Positions 1-12,289 of a stretch of 49,517 nt of DNA are shown piece after piece. The notes under the pieces are model-generated. The model was not told the DNA's origin. It did not search any database and was given only the letters and a program-made list of their open reading frames with translations. Position 1 is the stretch's first letter. Each line of letters starts with the position of its first letter. The stretch covers positions 1 to 49,517 of the forward strand of contig LVLI01000591.1 in assembly GCA_001687465.1 (NCBI GenBank), written 5' to 3'. This stretch comes from Halocafeteria seosinensis (lineage: Eukaryota; Sar; Bigyra; Bicosoecida). A program made the position numbers and the translations under genes.

Positions 1-73
1 TACGAGATGAGCATCCAATGCTTACACTGCTAATTCCACAGTGAGTTGTTGCGAACACCACCCTACACCATCA

Positions 74-3000
74 CTATGCACTGCTAGTGGAACTGGTTGA
101 CTTCTTACTGCGAAAGCTTCTTTGAAGAGTAACGCATGCTTGCAGCAGCGGATTAGATGTTTGAGTGACTACATAAATACCATCACTTGGCAACACACGA
201 CAGTTCGGGTCAGGGGCTGTATACACGTACGGATATACGGTACCATCCTCATCACTGGCATAGGCGTGATTCTTGTAGTGATAGTGCCGAAATAGCCCCA
301 ACGGAAAAACGTTGTAATGGGAAAGCAAGTAAATATACACTTGGTGATACGTAGGGAGTGCAAAGTCCAATACCGAGGAATCGGGGGAAGTGTTGGAAGT
401 CTTTGGAATCATTGACATGAGTGCAACATCTTCCCAAACGGAAGGAGGAACAGTAATGAGCTGAACGATCGGAAGATAGTCAAAGCGATGCCGCAGCGAT
501 GGCGGATTATCCAATAGTTTGGGCAGCCTCATCAGACGCTGCAGCATTTCCACTACCTCCGGTTGATACAGTGACGTAGCCAAGACTGCTTCCGCCAGTT
601 TGCTCGAATGGATAGCGCCACTGGCATATTCCTCCGATGCTTGAAAGCCGGCACTCTGCGATCGGTTGCCTGAGCTTTCATTGGATTCATTATTACGAAG
701 AATTCCCTGAGGAACAGTCATTTCGGAAGACCAAAGCTCACTAATCTGTCCGTGTACTTTCGAAACCCATCCCCAAAATGCTGGTTTGCACATACGGTAG
801 AATAATTTATGCTTAAGAACAGTTGAAGCATACATTAGTCTCCACGCAATGCCTTGTTTTGTTGAAGCGTCTATACCCTCGGACTGCTCGGGGAGAAACG
901 TCCGCACTTTAATACTGAAAGAGCCTTCCAACTCCCGATAGTCCCTCTGTATATCAGCAACCCTGCTTCTCTGCACTTCAATTTGCGAAAGGGTTGCGTT
1001 CATGTGCCATCTCAAGCGACAAGAATGTCCAAGCATTAAAAGACAAGGCGTTGCCGGGAATGTTTCCGCGTGGCGTGCTAAGGCTGACGGAAATGATCGA
1101 GGAGATACTCTGACAACCCTACCCATTTCCTCTCTAACTTTTGTTATGGAAGAAATATTGTTGATGTAAGCAACAAGTGCTCCAAGTGTTTCATCAATCC
1201 AAGTATTCGTATTCTGGAGCTGGGGATAGTTGCCTCTCTGGTCTGTTGCGGAGACTTGCAGGTTATGTGACGCCTGATCAACCTGGAGATAGTGTAATAT
1301 ATGTGTACTACCTCCTTCGGCAATTAACCAGGGGTCTTGCGTCCGGCCTCCAGAATGCAAATAGCGAATGACCAGAAAGCTCGTTAGCTCATCCAAACCA
1401 GAATTTCCCAACTTGGTTTTGTCGTAGTGAAAGTATCCACCCCCGGCGGATAGAATCGCTACAACTGAGCAACTAAATATTCCGGCTCGTTTCAGATCCA
1501 CATTGTTACTCGCAGAACCGTTCACCAAATACACAGGTAAGCTAGAGCCACGACGATTGCGATCTATTACGAGATCGTTCCATGCGGCTCCCTCAGGTGG
1601 ATTTGGGTGAAGCACAACCACGAACTCGACCAGAGCAGAGCAACTCGCACAGCCGGAGCCATCAAAAGCCGTAGTCCAAATTGGGCGCAGAAAACTTGTC
1701 AAATGGTTAATGGAGACATCCGGCCCACATACGATAACAAGATGTCGGCCCGTCATAATCTTTTCCTTCGGAGGACTTGTAATCCGCTGATAGTCGGCAT
1801 CTTCCATTAGCTTTATATCCTTCCATATGTGCAATAATCGCGCTGAGGGATTCGTAGCATGCGGGGTTTCTACGGTGTCAAGATAGTGAACTGGAGAACC
1901 TTCCCCACCGTCAGTTTCTGCTGCATCAATATCGATTGTCCTCGTACTCGTAGTTGCTGTCTCCTGTCGACTACTCGATTGCATATGTCGACGCCACTGA
2001 TGAACTCGACTAGCGAAGCCCTCGGATTGGATTTTCTTCAGGCTACTGGCGTCCGCGGCAAGACCAAACACGGTCATGCCTTCGCTGAGAACTTCCGAAA
2101 ACATGCCAAGAGCCGCTTTATAACCCTTTCTTCTGTCTACTGATTCCTTCTCTGTTTCGTCTTCGAAAGAACATCCAATCAGGTGAACTGTAGCGGGAAC
2201 ACAGTCATCTGGTTTACCGTAATAAAATTTTACTGCCTTGGGTGTTGTCGAGCGTCTTCGGCATCTGTAATTGTAATACCAACTAAAGTCACTTTGGTGT
2301 CGTATGAAAGTTCCTCTTCGCCCAGTTGCTCCGCCTGAAGATACCCATCCCTCGACAAGAGCGGATGGATCGCTTAACGAAGAGTCATGAGAGTATTCTC
2401 GCCTAACATTTCCTGTCAGCTCAAATATACAGCAGGCTGCTTCGGTAAGAGTTAGCCCTAGAAGGCACCCAGGAACTCGGCAGCTGTATACCTGGAAAAG
2501 ACTCCCTTGCTTATATTCGATCTTAGAAGGGCTCTCACCACCGCGGAATGGTGGGGCATTCGTTGTAAGGAAATTCCCAATGAGTGTTGACATCCCCGGA
2601 TAGATGCAAGAGCATCCCATCAACGAGTATCGAATAAGCCCCCGCAGGATGATATGGCGCCGCGGGATTCCCATTATCCTAGCGTGTTGTACGGTATCGT
2701 AGCTAGTCAGCAGTAGACGGATGTTAAACGTCATTTCCGTAGAGTACTGCAATAGCAAAGCCCGCAGCGATTGACGAAAGTATAGACGCGCTTCATCAGA
2801 TGTACCCCCACTAAACATGTAATCCAGGAGCTCCAAAAAGCCTGTCGAGTGAGAGTTCTGTTTTCCATAGCCCACTCCATATACCTCGGAAAACGTATCC
2901 TTCAGTGCTTCGATTCTCACAATAGCTTTCTCTTTAGCCACCCGTGTGATGTATGTCTTGGCCGATATAGCCATTTGTAGGCTCAAGTAATCTTCGGATG

Positions 3001-5289
3001 GAATTGCAGTCTTGGAATACTCGTCAGCACCGCCAACATCTTCTGGGAGAACAAAGATGGCTTTCGAGCGTTCCAAAGCAGCCCGAGAAAAGTCATTGGC
3101 ATCTGTGGGATCACCCTCCAGATAGACAACACTATGCCTTCCATCGGAGTGTTTTCCTTCAAGTGTTCGTTCCTCGTCGACTTCCTCTAGGTGTAAGGGC
3201 TCATCAGTAATGACGTCTCTAACACCCTGTAGTGATTTTGGGCGTTTTTGCGTATCAAAAGAGGAATCGTCTGCAGCGCGATATTCTGTGTCCTCACTTC
3301 CACCATTGGGATCAATTGAGGATTTCCACCCAACATGTTTTTCCCTATACACTGGATGAGCATAGTTGGACTCCCAAAGCAACCACTCCTCCGCAGTTGA
3401 ATCCAGTTTACCCAGGATCACAACATACAGTCGTTTTTCATTCCTACCCGTATCATTAAACATCAAGTGTTTGCGCAGACCGTGTAACTCCTGAGTCGAG
3501 TAGCTGTGAATCGTATTATACTCCCTAACTGGAGATTTTTCTCCCTCCCGAAGGGTGTTGTCACCATCTGTCTTCCGATCTAGGCTGTTTACAATCTGGT
3601 ATTCCTTTTCCGCGGCATATATTTCATTGAGAAACTCACTCAACTGGGTCTTGGAAGGAGAACCTAGAATGATAATAAATTGACCCAAGGACGGATCAAA
3701 TCGCGGCTTTGGTCTCCGTTTCTTACGCGATACGATAGATAAGACTTTATTTGCTGAATTTGCAAAGACAACAATTCCAAATATCATGAACAGCAACGTC
3801 GCCAATCGAGAGGCGCTTGTGGTAGGGGAGAAGTCACCTGGTCATTCAATAGGGACCAGTATCAGCTTCTGAGGAACCGACGCAAACAACAAATTATGCG
3901 GACACTTACCGTACCCAACTGTGCTGAACGTAATCAGCAAGTAATAGAAACTTACGAACGGACTAAAGGTTTCTGATGAGCAGTCCGAAGAAGACGTTGT
4001 GGCTCTCGTGCCATCACTACACGAGTACTGGATCCAAAAGCGTGCCGCGTCGCTATTTCCTAGAATTCCCTCCTGCACCTCAGGAAATTCGCCAACAATT
4101 TCGAGCACATAGATGATACACGACAAGATGAAGATGTAGATCAGTGCTGTAGAAGCAAGTTTCACAATGTTCCACAAGGTTGATGACCAAGGAGCAACTA
4201 CCTGTTCATATCCCTCAGTATCAAGAGTGTACGGCTGTCCTGCGGCCGCAGCAGATGCATTGGACTTTGTTTTCTTTTCGCTATTCAAGGCATTAACAGC
4301 GACGTTGTTCCGCACACGAGTAAGGATTGAAGACAGAGACCAACCACTCTCTTGAGATCCCGTGCTTCTTACTTCTTGCTCGCTTCCCTCGGCAAGCTGA
4401 TTCCCTTTGCACCATGCGACGCACCTTGCGAAAGCTGTCCGTGGATGATGGATGAAGAACAGGAAGTCAACCCCTTTCTGACGCAGCCACGCGTATAAAC
4501 CCTGGGGGAATATTCGTTCTAGGGACACAGTTACGTCCTTCACATAGATAGCTCGCAAGAATCCAAACGTAAACCAGGTTTTCGCCGGAATCGTATTCTG
4601 CACGCAGAAAATGAAAGAGGCTCTATGTGGATCTAGCCATCAAGCGAAAGCAGTTCTTACGTTGTCGCCGGACCCCACACAGTTGGCTCCTGTGACAAAT
4701 TCTGCCGATTCTATAGGCCAACGGCAGGAGGCAACAAAAAGTCCGATAAATGAGCCGAGACTCAAACAATCCACAATCGTCTTATGATCCAATATGGTAC
4801 CGAGATAATCCGGGCTACGTGCCCATCTGGCGATCAAAATGGCGAGGAAGAGGACGGAGAGCGCCGCATCTAACGCGAGATCCGCTACATCGACTTGAAG
4901 AAGCACGGCTCGACGGATCCACAGGAAACTCGTAATGAACGATGGGATCGACTGAAATACCACATGCAGCACGTATGCCGTTCTGGGATTCAATAGTTTC
5001 CACCTGAGAATCGTCGAATTCCTTCGCAAGCGACGTTTCCCGGGAAGTTCCAAAAATCGTCGTGGATCCTGCAGAGACGGTATTTTTTTCTACTCTGCTT
5101 GCAAAAATGCGGCAGTTGAACACGTACATTCCATAAAGCGCCGACAATGTTTTCGGCAATGATCCAGTAGAGAATGGCTAATCCCGCGAAGACCAGCCAG
5201 AAATACAAGGCGTATAGAGCTTGTTGTCCAATGAGGTCCCACGCCACGACGCACGCCTCATCGCCGGGGTCATTCTCGCAGTAAGACAT
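74..5289 (-). CDS. slo1: BK/Slo-type calcium-activated-like potassium channel, four exons
   Basis: Predicted plasma-membrane K+ channel subunit. Exons on the minus strand are 5289-5128, 5068-4661, 4597-3910 and 3837-74, with introns of 59, 63 and 72 nt; together they give 1,673 residues. Splicing the last intron recreates the selectivity filter TVGYGDFSP (residues about 416-424), followed by the pore helix S6 (ATLLFMIFGIVVF). The first exon carries a hydrophobic segment matching the extra S0 helix of BK channels. Two RCK regulatory domains follow, starting near FIIILGS (about 474) and HLVIVCGPDVS (about 1113), as in animal Slo1. Human Slo1 is about 1,240 residues; this protein is longer through loops. 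The S4 region (FGFLRAIYVKD) has few positive charges, and I see no run of aspartates like the Slo1 calcium bowl, so voltage and calcium gating are inferred only weakly. The start is the first ATG after an in-frame TGA. Confidence 0.92.
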
Positions 5290-6863
5290 CTCTATCGAAA
5301 TGGACAAGCGTATTTTAAGTCACGAAAAACACGTCACATAGCCCCCGGAAGAGGGGGTGGGATCCGTTCTCTTTGCTGTATTTGCGCTCTTTCTACCACA
5401 CCCAGACCTCTTCTATCGGCATCCATAGCACCTACACATACTGCGTAAGGACTGGCAGGGGGTGATAGTATGTATCAAACTCTTGTATAGAGCAGAAATT
5501 GGACTACCTTGGTAGTAAGAACACATTGAAGTTGGCGGTCGCAGGCTTCAGCAGGTATGCTCATCAAGCATACAGTACCAGCAAGTGTCATGTAGCGCTC
5601 TCCGACTCCATGATGATACTTAGCGTGCCAGCAAAAGAAAAGTGCGCTGGTTGGTGATTTGGTCATAGTGTGACCATGTATGGGGCAACAGTAACGGCAT
5701 CGTTTGCGATCCACATCGTTTGAAGCGACATCGGTCAGTGTCTGGTGTTCTGCCAGTACTGTACGTATATTTCCAGGCTCAGACACAATAGCTGGACGGC
5801 TCATACACGTGTATCTTTTGAGATTAAATTTACTGACAGGGAAGACAGTTGATGATATGCTAAGCCAACCTCTTGAAGTTACGGTATTTACAGGGCTAGC
5901 GCCTGGTTGACCCGATGTGGTGCCGCTCCACCACTCTTCCTTCTACGTAGTACCAGTGATATGTCACATGTCTCTACCCTCACGAGGAAAGAGGAAAATG
6001 CGCTAATTTTCCCCTTCTAAGGACGACAGCAATTGAGTTTGATGATGTTCGGTTCGGATGACCCTGCCTGCTTGTTCCCATGTGCGGGACAAAGACGGCG
6101 TGTACCTACCGCAACCCGAGAAAAAGCATGAAGGAGGACTAACTTAGGTAATCGTAGACGAATGTGATCCAGCGGTGACGACGCCGCTCTATTCACTCTG
6201 CCCCTTATAGAAGCCACTGTCGTCAATATTCTGACTCAATCAACACGGCGCTGAGAAATGTTTTCAAGTCGCACTCTGCGACTGCCAGTCGCCGACTGGT
6301 GCTAACTGTCAATTACGCCAGTGTTCCCAGAGGTGAGTGGGAGTCGATTGGATTGTCACGCAGCTGCGGCCGGTGCCTGCAAAGGAGTTCGAAATAGACC
6401 GTACTTGAAAGAAGCAAACGCGAACCCTATAAACCTGTAAGTCCCTGTTAAATAGCAAATGCATGGTTGTTCAAAAGCTGGAGGCAAGAGAGTTTCTCGA
6501 AAACCCAAGCAAGGGCTTTTCTTAACGGACCTTGTCCGGGTACGGGCTGTACTGCCAATGCCATCTCACTGAGATACAGTATCAAGAAAACACCGTGCTG
6601 TAGCAATGCGTTTGTGATTGCATGTATATCACTATTATGGGCGCGTCATATAGAAAAGTATCTTGAGTAATCTATGGACATGTCACTCAGGGCTCGTCGA
6701 ACACCTTGCGAGTGTTCTTGCTGATTGGGAACAACCTCCATCAACGTGCAAGGCTGAGTGAAGTTGCCGCTTACGATTTTCATACTTTGTGCGCAGAAGC
6801 TAAGACAGAGTGTAAACCCACCGGACTCGATACATACGTTTTGGTCCATTAAAGCTTTGAAAG
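5290..6863. other. Divergent intergenic region
   Basis: About 1.6 kb between the starts of two divergent genes (BK channel on minus, WW-domain membrane protein on plus), so it should hold both promoters and 5' UTRs. No convincing exon was found on either strand. A short minus-strand frame near 5475-5804 contains a few Cys and His residues, but I could not assign it to a gene. Confidence 0.5.
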
Positions 6864-8887
6864 ATGGCATCCGTGAAAGTCTATTCTGAGAACGGGCAAC
6901 CGAAAGACGTGGAGCTTGAAGATCCTGATGCTAGGGGAAAGGAAGATGGCACCTCGCAGAAGCAAGAAATTATCCCGCACCAAGTGTTGCAACCTTTTGT
7001 GAACCATCAGACATTCCCATTCACTCATCGGTGCTTGAGAGTTGGCTGTTCTGCAGGCTCAACAACTACCATCTTCGTAAGTGGCTTACCAGCCTATTTT
7101 ATAAGTCTTACACTAGACCAGACAGTTGACTGCACTGTAATGCAGGGAGCACGCTCCGCGAGCATTCGGAAATCTGAACCTTGCTCCCTACTTTGTCCCT
7201 TCGAAACCTGTACCATGGAGAGCAACATGACAGTTCCTTGGCGACGGGTCAAAGTTGCATCGGTATACGAAGGGGCTGTACCACCGGAAGTCATGAGGGC
7301 ACTCAGTATCATCGCTGTGATCATTTTTGTGATCGCGGTAACCGCCGGCTTTCGGAGTTTGGGAATAGGAGGAATAGTAGGTATAGCTATCGCCGAGCTG
7401 ATAATTGTACCTATTGTAAGCTTGCTATTCCGTGAAACATACGGAGAGTTTACTGGGAAGTACATGCAGAGTCCGGATTTGCTACTAGCGCGAATCCCGG
7501 AATCGGCAACGGAAAAGTTCTTTCAAGAATCAAAGTCGTTTATGGCATCCACCAAAACCGAAAACGTTGACATGCCAGTTTTTGTGAATAAAGAATTTAC
7601 CCAAGAAAAGTCATGCCTCGGGGCGATTGCTATGGGCCAAGACACGTTGGTCATAAAAGGGGATACCGGAGAACTGTATCAGAGCCGGACGCCATGCGGA
7701 ATCTCATGTCTTCGGGCGAAGCACTATCATAGATTTCGTGTCAAAGATGTTATGTGGACGTATGGGGAAAGATCCAGTCGCAACAATTACGTTCTTGCCA
7801 CTTTTGTGGCGATTGCAATATTATTGTTCCTCGGAGCAAACTCGGGGACCTTGGTAGGAATTGCATTCTGCTTCCTGATAATAGGTATCGTCGCCTATTA
7901 CTTGTCGGCATCCTCGGCAATGACCATTGGTCTCCCAGTAGTAAGTCGTGGGCGTGAAAAAGGACAGACTCGGGTCGTATTACCTTGTGGACTGCCTATA
8001 TGCAGAATACAATGTTGAGGTTCGCCGCTCCAGCGAATAAACTACCCGAAATAAGTGATGCCATTCTCTCCTCTCAGATTCAGCGGGAGGTCGACAAGGA
8101 TCCTGCACAGACTGTCTTGGAGGGTCATGATCTTTCCCAGCAAGTTGCCAATTTGAGAGTGTATCCAGATCACATTCGTCACACTTCCACGTGCAATTGG
8201 AGAAGCAACCCATGCTGTTGGTGCTGCCAAATGTGCTGCAACAGTTGCGCAACCCGCCTTATTATGAGTATGTGCGGTTACTCCCAATTGAGTGGAAGAT
8301 TCAACAAAAGGACGTACATCGGAGCAAGCACTGCTGGAAACCCGGCGCTTTTAGTGGTTGGCGTTCTGTTCCTAATAAGTGGGCTTGTGTTGGCTGTTGC
8401 TTTGGTTGTCACGCTGGATGGAGAAACCCCTGAAGCGCCTTGGATCACACTCTTGGTGCACGCGCTGATTGCCGGACTTTGCATCTTGCTCTGGTGGTAT
8501 TCCCGCAAGCTACTCGTGTCTATCGGCCTTAAAGGTACTGATGTGTTGGCCCGCAGTGGAGGACCTCTTGGACTTGTAGACATAACTGGTGTATCTTCAA
8601 CGGTGTGGTTTCATCCAGAATCTGTAAATTGTCATGCGCTTGTAGAAAACCTTGACAGTCTTGCTGAGTGCTCCGTTCGAAGAGAGGTATTGAAAAACCA
8701 ACGCGTTGCGTCGAGGGAGAAAGCTCCTAGTTCAAAGACATGGATTGAATGGAAGAGCAAAGATGGGGAATTCTACTATGAGCATGCAAACACTGGTAAC
8801 ACTGCTTGGGATGTTCGACCTTACGATCACATTTTATCCGACACTGAGGATGCTTCCCTGAGTTCTCAGTCTATGTATGCCCCTTAA
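6864..8887 (+). CDS. Six-pass membrane protein with C-terminal WW domain
   Basis: Not a family I recognise. The best model has exons 6864-7076, 7146-7940 and 8006-8887 (629 residues). The 7941-8005 intron is clear (GTAAGT ... TATATGCAG, phase 0). The 7077-7145 intron (GTAAGT ... TAATGCAG) is 69 nt and has no stop, so retention would add 23 residues in frame. Three pairs of hydrophobic helices are visible: after VPPEVMRAL, around NNYVLATFVAIAIL, and from NPALLVVGVLF to LCILLWWYS. A cluster of cysteines (NPCCWCCQMCCNSC) just before the last pair looks like a palmitoylation or metal site. The last 60 residues contain a WW domain (W-x-EW...GEFYYEHANTGNTAWDVRP), which normally binds proline-rich ligands and would face the cytosol. 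The start ATG has an A at -3. Confidence 0.78.
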
Positions 8888-9380
8888 CCGACACCTACAA
8901 CTGTACTTGTATACATGATCGTTGAGTTTATTCATTTCACTAAAGTCAATCGTACATTACTTGTACGTACCTTACGTATACAGAAAGAAATTCTTGCACT
9001 GTGACTTATGTATGACCACCGACACAGATGACCGCTGATTGCAGCACTGACTCATTAGGCTAAGTGCGAACTGAAAAAAGGATAATCGCTTGTCATTTCT
9101 AGCATATCTCGGGAGTTAACTAAAAATGTCTCATGTTGCTAGTGCTTCTTATCACGAAGAGAACATAATTTAGGAAAGGGAATCTCTTTTAAAGATGCAG
9201 GAAGATTTATCTTACCCTGTGTGTCTGCAACTGCGCAGAGATGAGCTATGCAGGCAAGCACACGGAGAGCATATCGACCGTTACTGTTATTTATACGCCG
9301 CCGATTGGATGTGCGTCAAAACCTGAGCTACTCGGACCCGCCAGCGGTAAGCCGCAGATAAGTCGTTCAGCCCAACTATT
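8888..9380. other. Downstream region, no gene seen
   Basis: About 490 bp after the stop of the WW-domain gene. It presumably holds that gene's 3' UTR. A plus-strand frame starts near 9241, but it runs opposite the decayed minus-strand gene and has no recognisable features. Confidence 0.4.
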
Positions 9381-10620
9381 CTATCCAACTTGGACAGTCC
9401 AAGTTCGTGACTCCTGGAAGTCGCAATATACACAACCCGAGGTTGTATGCTGCCAACACTCGTGGAAGTATGCCGCGAGGTTGACCAGTTTTGTCCGTCG
9501 CCTTAACAGCAGAACACTTCCAGTGTGGCTCCAAAAATTGATAGTTGAGCACTCTTGTTGCAAGGTACGTTCGAACTTGCATGGGCTTGGGATTCCGGGT
9601 GTTCTAGAAAACGGGCATCGGTAAACGCGAGAGCAAGCGCTTCTCGGGAGCTAGACTCTGGTATGAAGTAGCTGGAGAAGGACCTGCACGTATCTTTGTA
9701 ATCCAGAGGCAAGGTGAAGACCTTGGATCGTACTTCGAATCGGGGCTGCGGAAGCTCGAAGAATATTTCACGGTGGGGAACCTCATGAAAGTTTCGGGCT
9801 GTTCGATCCAAGATAAATGGATGGCCTTATTCACGGGAAGGCATTTGCTGTTGGAAAGTGCCAAGTGCAAATCAATTGCCGCGCTATAATGGACTATCAT
9901 ATCCTGCACCCCTGGAGTGAGAAGCGCGGGAACCATGACTCCTTGGGCAGCTTCCTTCAAATCAGTGAAGATGTTCTGATTCTCAAAGGCCCGCTTCGCC
10001 ACTTTCATAGACATATCTAAATGTTCTAAGTACTTGTCGCGATCGGGACAATCGTAAAAGTATAGACCAAACAACTTTCGAAGTCCGTTGAAGAAATCCT
10101 CTTTACTCTCAAACGGTTGTTTCCGAGATAGCATGGAGAGCATCTCCAACCAAGGTTATTCCCTGTGCAGATTCATGGCTTCTTTCATTTCCGGATAGTC
10201 ACGTTCGTTCAAACCCAAAGATGACGCAAGATGATTACTGTAGCCCCTTGACGCGCTATGGGTACCTATGAGCTGTTTCAACGCTTATGATTCCTCCGCC
10301 AAAATGCCCAGCCATGATTGCAGACTCCAATTACAAGTAGTCCATTAGTATCGTTGACATAGTCAGTAATATTGTAAGATGGAGGTTGCGGACCAACACT
10401 ACGACCAGTTCCTCGGATTTCCACGCACATACAGTAGACGAAGCACACACACAAATGTGACAGATAGACCACCGGCCGGGGAATTGACCGCATCCTCTTA
10501 ACGAGGAGCGGTATGCGCCCGTGACGAAGCACTTGGACTTCGCGACAAGAAGTAACCACTAATGGATTTAGGTCGAATACGGAGTTCGACAGTAGAAATG
10601 GGTTTACCAATAACTATCAA
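9380..10620 (-). pseudogene. Decayed protein gene, possible RNase III-like end
   Basis: Minus-strand coding-like stretches that change frame and contain stops. The longest piece (10149-9604) reads like a folded protein (EDFFNGLRKLFGLYFYDCPD, then KYLEHLDMSMKVAKRAFENQ). It is preceded in frame by a similar stretch (SLGLNERDYPEMKEAMNLH) with a TAA between them. Near 9830 the better frame shifts to one giving FELPQPRFEVRSKVFTLPL and then a segment (EALALAFTDARFLEHPES, later NKSAQLSIFGATLEVF) that weakly recalls the NERLEFLGDAVL signature of RNase III-like domains. Further pieces upstream (GPQPPSYNITDYVNDTNG, 10400-10300) may belong to it. No set of introns of normal size repairs the frame, so a pseudogene is the best reading. 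The family assignment is a guess. Confidence 0.3.
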
Positions 10621-11175
10621 AAATTACGGAGCATCAAGTTCTACAACGAACCAGAGTTCCCGTATACCTCAGCAGCAATTTACGCTTTCCCATCCAAAAC
10701 CTGGAGCCTGAAATTGTGAGTACAGTATGTTCGCGATTTCCACCTACACGTCCTGGTGGCGTTTCTCATGTTCATTGACGATTCAATTTCCTCCTTCTTT
10801 TCCTCTTCTTGCTACATATCACTCGTTCGATATCTACAGTGTAAAGTTACCTTCCAGAGATTCCACTTAGAGCTCTACATCTCCTCCTCTAGTTCCATCT
10901 ATCTACAGCAGCGTNACNTTGTCTTTATGGAGATTCTCTAGTGCCTTGATGCGATGAATTTTTCTTCTTCTTCTTTTTTTCTTTGTCGTTGCTTCGACGC
11001 GCAAGTGGAATTTGTTTACAACTTTCAGTTCAACTTGAAGAAATCCGGGCCGATCGCCCGGATTTTCCCACCATTATTTGATGAATAATGGAGATAGCTT
11101 AAGTGAGATGGTTTATTCCTAATTTTGCTAGCTGTGTGTTAGTGGCGTAAGCAACAGAATTGGAAGAGTGGAACC
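10621..11175. other. Leader and promoter region of SPG1
   Basis: About 550 bp before the GTPase start. It contains pyrimidine-rich runs (10785-10810, 10960-10990), two undetermined bases (10915 and 10918), and a perfect hairpin listed separately. No exon was recognised. Confidence 0.45.
11041..11065. repeat. Perfect 10-bp inverted repeat (hairpin) upstream of SPG1
   Basis: The arms AAATCCGGGC and GCCCGGATTT are exact reverse complements around a 5-base loop (CGATC), ending 110 bp before the SPG1 start codon. It could be an RNA stem in the 5' UTR or a dyad binding site. Its function is not known. Confidence 0.7.
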
Positions 11176-12127
11176 ATGTTCCGACGGAAAGGTCAGAAAC
11201 AGGACAAATCCTCGTCGGGATCGGGCCATGCGAGCTCGCAATCCTCGTCGTCGGCGCCAGCGCATTCCCACGCCCATACCACCAGCACCAGTACTGCCAG
11301 CTCGTCCGTCAGTGGTGGAGGAGCTACCGCCAGTGGAGCGGGATCTACTGACCAAAATGGAGACAAATTGATCGTCAAAATAGGTATGAAACAGAGTTTG
11401 TTGAACTTGGGCGAGGAGCTGGAACTGAATTTCTTGGGCTCCTAGGGGGCATGCTCATTTTCTGTCGAATCCCTGATTGTCAAAATATCCGGTTTTGCTC
11501 ATCGTATTCGCAGGTATGGTAGGGGATAGTGCCGTCGGGAAAACGTCGTTGATGGTGCGATACGTGGAAGGCAAATTTGATGAAGACTATGTGGAAACAT
11601 TAGGAGTGAATTTTATGGAGAAGACGATCGATTTACCACAAGCACAAGTGATAATGAGTCTTTGGGATCTTGGAGGTGCTCGCGAATTCGTTTCTATGAT
11701 GCCCATGGTCTGTGTAGATGCAGTGGCCGTGCTGTTCTTGTTTGACCTAACCAACCGCGCCTCATTAAACAGTATACGCGAATGGTACCGACAAGTACGG
11801 GGATTGAACCAAAATGCTGTACCTTTCCTTGTGGGTACAAAGTTTGATTTATTCTATGCTCAAGATAAAGCTGAGCAAGAAGAAACCACAAAACAAGTAA
11901 GTGTTGCGTCTTCGTATATGCGGGAGCTAGCTACCCCTTTGACGTAAAGATACGCAACGCAGGCTCGAAAGTACGCACGGGCTATGAAAGCGCCGCTGGT
12001 GTTTTGCAGTGCTTCTCATGGGATAAACATTCAGAAATTATTCAAGCTTCTGTTTTGTAAAGTATTCGATGTGGAAACTACAGTTCCCAAGAAAAGCAAC
12101 GTTGGTGAACCTATCCTAGAGTACTGA
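11176..12127 (+). CDS. SPG1: Septum-promoting GTPase Spg1/Tem1
   Basis: Small Ras-superfamily GTPase that in yeasts sits at the spindle pole and triggers the septation or mitotic-exit kinase cascade; algae and plants keep homologues. Exons 11176-11383, 11514-11896 and 11963-12127 (introns 130 and 66 nt) give 251 residues. The P-loop GDSAVGKT (73-80), switch I threonine in VETLGVNFMEK, the WDLGG motif that marks this family in place of DxxGQ, GTKFD for guanine specificity and the SASHGINIQKLF end are all present. The C-terminus (EPILEY) has no prenylation cysteine, as expected for Spg1. Residues 1-65 are an extra tail rich in Ser, His and Gly, absent from the yeast core protein. The first intron splits the codon just before the P-loop. 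Confidence 0.95.
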
Positions 12128-12289
12128 GGAGAGTTGTCGTTTGATCAGAAGTTCGCTTAGTTGGATAATGCTTGGATTGCGAAGAAAATTATACTAGATA
12201 AAACAAACACTCGTACTATCTCTCCTACGGTAGCATCAATTTCTATTTTACGCGGTGCGCGGTTCAAAGCGATGGTACCATTGCACGGA

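Noticed and set aside
5475-5804. Minus-strand frame with RKRCRYCC ... FFCWHAKYHH, reminiscent of a transposase zinc ribbon
   Set aside because: Spacing of Cys and His fits no family well, nothing else of a transposase is nearby, and the frame is short.
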